Assembly: GCA_943356425.1 (NCBI GenBank)
Contig: CALRFE010000044.1
Span: 1 to 6,209, forward strand
Reading direction: 5' to 3'
Length of the DNA: 6,209 nt
Source: Candidatus Nomurabacteria bacterium
GTDB taxonomy: Bacteria; Patescibacteriota; Minisyncoccia; Phycocordibacterales; UBA9973
The notes below the pieces were generated by a model that had not been told where the DNA came from, did no database searches, and saw only the letters and a program-made list of their open reading frames with translations. Position numbers and translations under genes: made by a program. Shown piece by piece: positions 5,937 to 6,209 of the stretch (the stretch's first letter is position 1; every line of letters starts with the position of its first letter).

Positions 5937-6209
5937 TCATCCTTTCCTATGCTTTGGTGTCACCCAGAAGCCCATGTATTTGCCGAACATGAGACGTGTC
6001 TGTGCTTCAAGCCCAGGAACTGAACCGAAAACCATGATCGTGATCGGAATCAAGAACCAGTGGAGGAACATGAGGACCTTTCGACTGCTCAAACGCTTCC
6101 ATCCTTCCGGCGGTGGTGGCAAAAATGAGAATGAGATGACTGCTTGCAAAATGAGTCCTGACATCGCAAGGATCATGAGGTTTCGTGTCATGACGGGGAG
6201 ATTGTACGA
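5937..6209 (-). CDS. C-terminal end of a membrane glycosyltransferase (probably family GT2), 5' end outside window
   Basis: Ninety codons are visible and the frame stays open to the right edge, so the gene continues upstream beyond the window; the ATG at 6191 is internal. The piece holds two hydrophobic segments (NLMILAMSGLILQAVISF and VLMFLHWFLIPITIMVFG) separated by a Pro-rich turn with basic residues. It ends in a tail containing LEAQTRLMFGKYMGFWVTPK. I recognise this tail from the C-termini of processive, cellulose-synthase-like GT2 enzymes of CPR bacteria, which build or export envelope polysaccharide. The catalytic domain itself is not in view, so the family call rests on this tail and the membrane topology. 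It runs in the same direction as the PEGA gene, 170 bp upstream of it. Confidence 0.6.
   Translation of the reverse strand, partial: SYNLPVMTRNLMILAMSGLILQAVISFSFLPPPPEGWKRLSSRKVLMFLHWFLIPITIMVFGSVPGLEAQTRLMFGKYMGFWVTPKHRKG

Noticed and set aside
5805..6023. Plus-strand frame of 72 codons across the intergenic gap
   Set aside because: It runs through the inverted repeat and into the antisense of the glycosyltransferase tail; no recognisable domain or start signal.

Overview
The window looks like chromosomal DNA from a bacterium of the Candidate Phyla Radiation (Patescibacteria, perhaps a Parcubacteria-like lineage). This is inferred from family resemblance: a DnaG with a VEGQFD TOPRIM motif and an extended loop before FDGDKAG, a primary sigma factor with a lysine-rich tail and a two-residue insertion in region 2, a single-pass PEGA-domain protein, a membrane-anchored DsbA-like protein with a CPFC site, and AT-rich self-complementary intergenic DNA. 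No marker such as rRNA is present to fix the taxon. None of the four visible gene starts has a recognisable Shine-Dalgarno sequence.

Plus-strand half (1-3946). The 3' part of dnaG (primase, 5' end outside the window) is followed 25 bp later by rpoD (primary sigma factor), the core of the classical macromolecular-synthesis operon. A 150-bp gap after rpoD is unusual. It holds a second, diverged copy of the last nine codons and stop of rpoD, in which every difference is synonymous. Between the two copies lies a 92-bp spacer with a TATAAT box, short terminal inverted repeats and hairpin-forming sequence. Next is a complete 12-TM major facilitator (TetA-like DHA1 efflux family) gene, which ends at a strong hairpin terminator that also serves the converging minus-strand genes.

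Minus-strand half (4037-6209). Reading leftward from the right edge are the C-terminal end of a membrane glycosyltransferase (partial), an AT-rich 170-bp gap containing an imperfect inverted repeat, a membrane-anchored PEGA-domain protein, and a membrane-anchored DsbA/thioredoxin-family protein. These are probably cell-envelope functions.

The most striking observation is that the DsbA-like protein appears to be circularly permuted. The half carrying the cis-proline (normally C-terminal) comes first, followed by a Thr/Pro linker, and then the half carrying the CPFC active site (normally N-terminal). The new N and C termini abut exactly in the family alignment, with no obvious loss or duplication. 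The second notable observation is the synonymous-only duplication of the rpoD 3' end.
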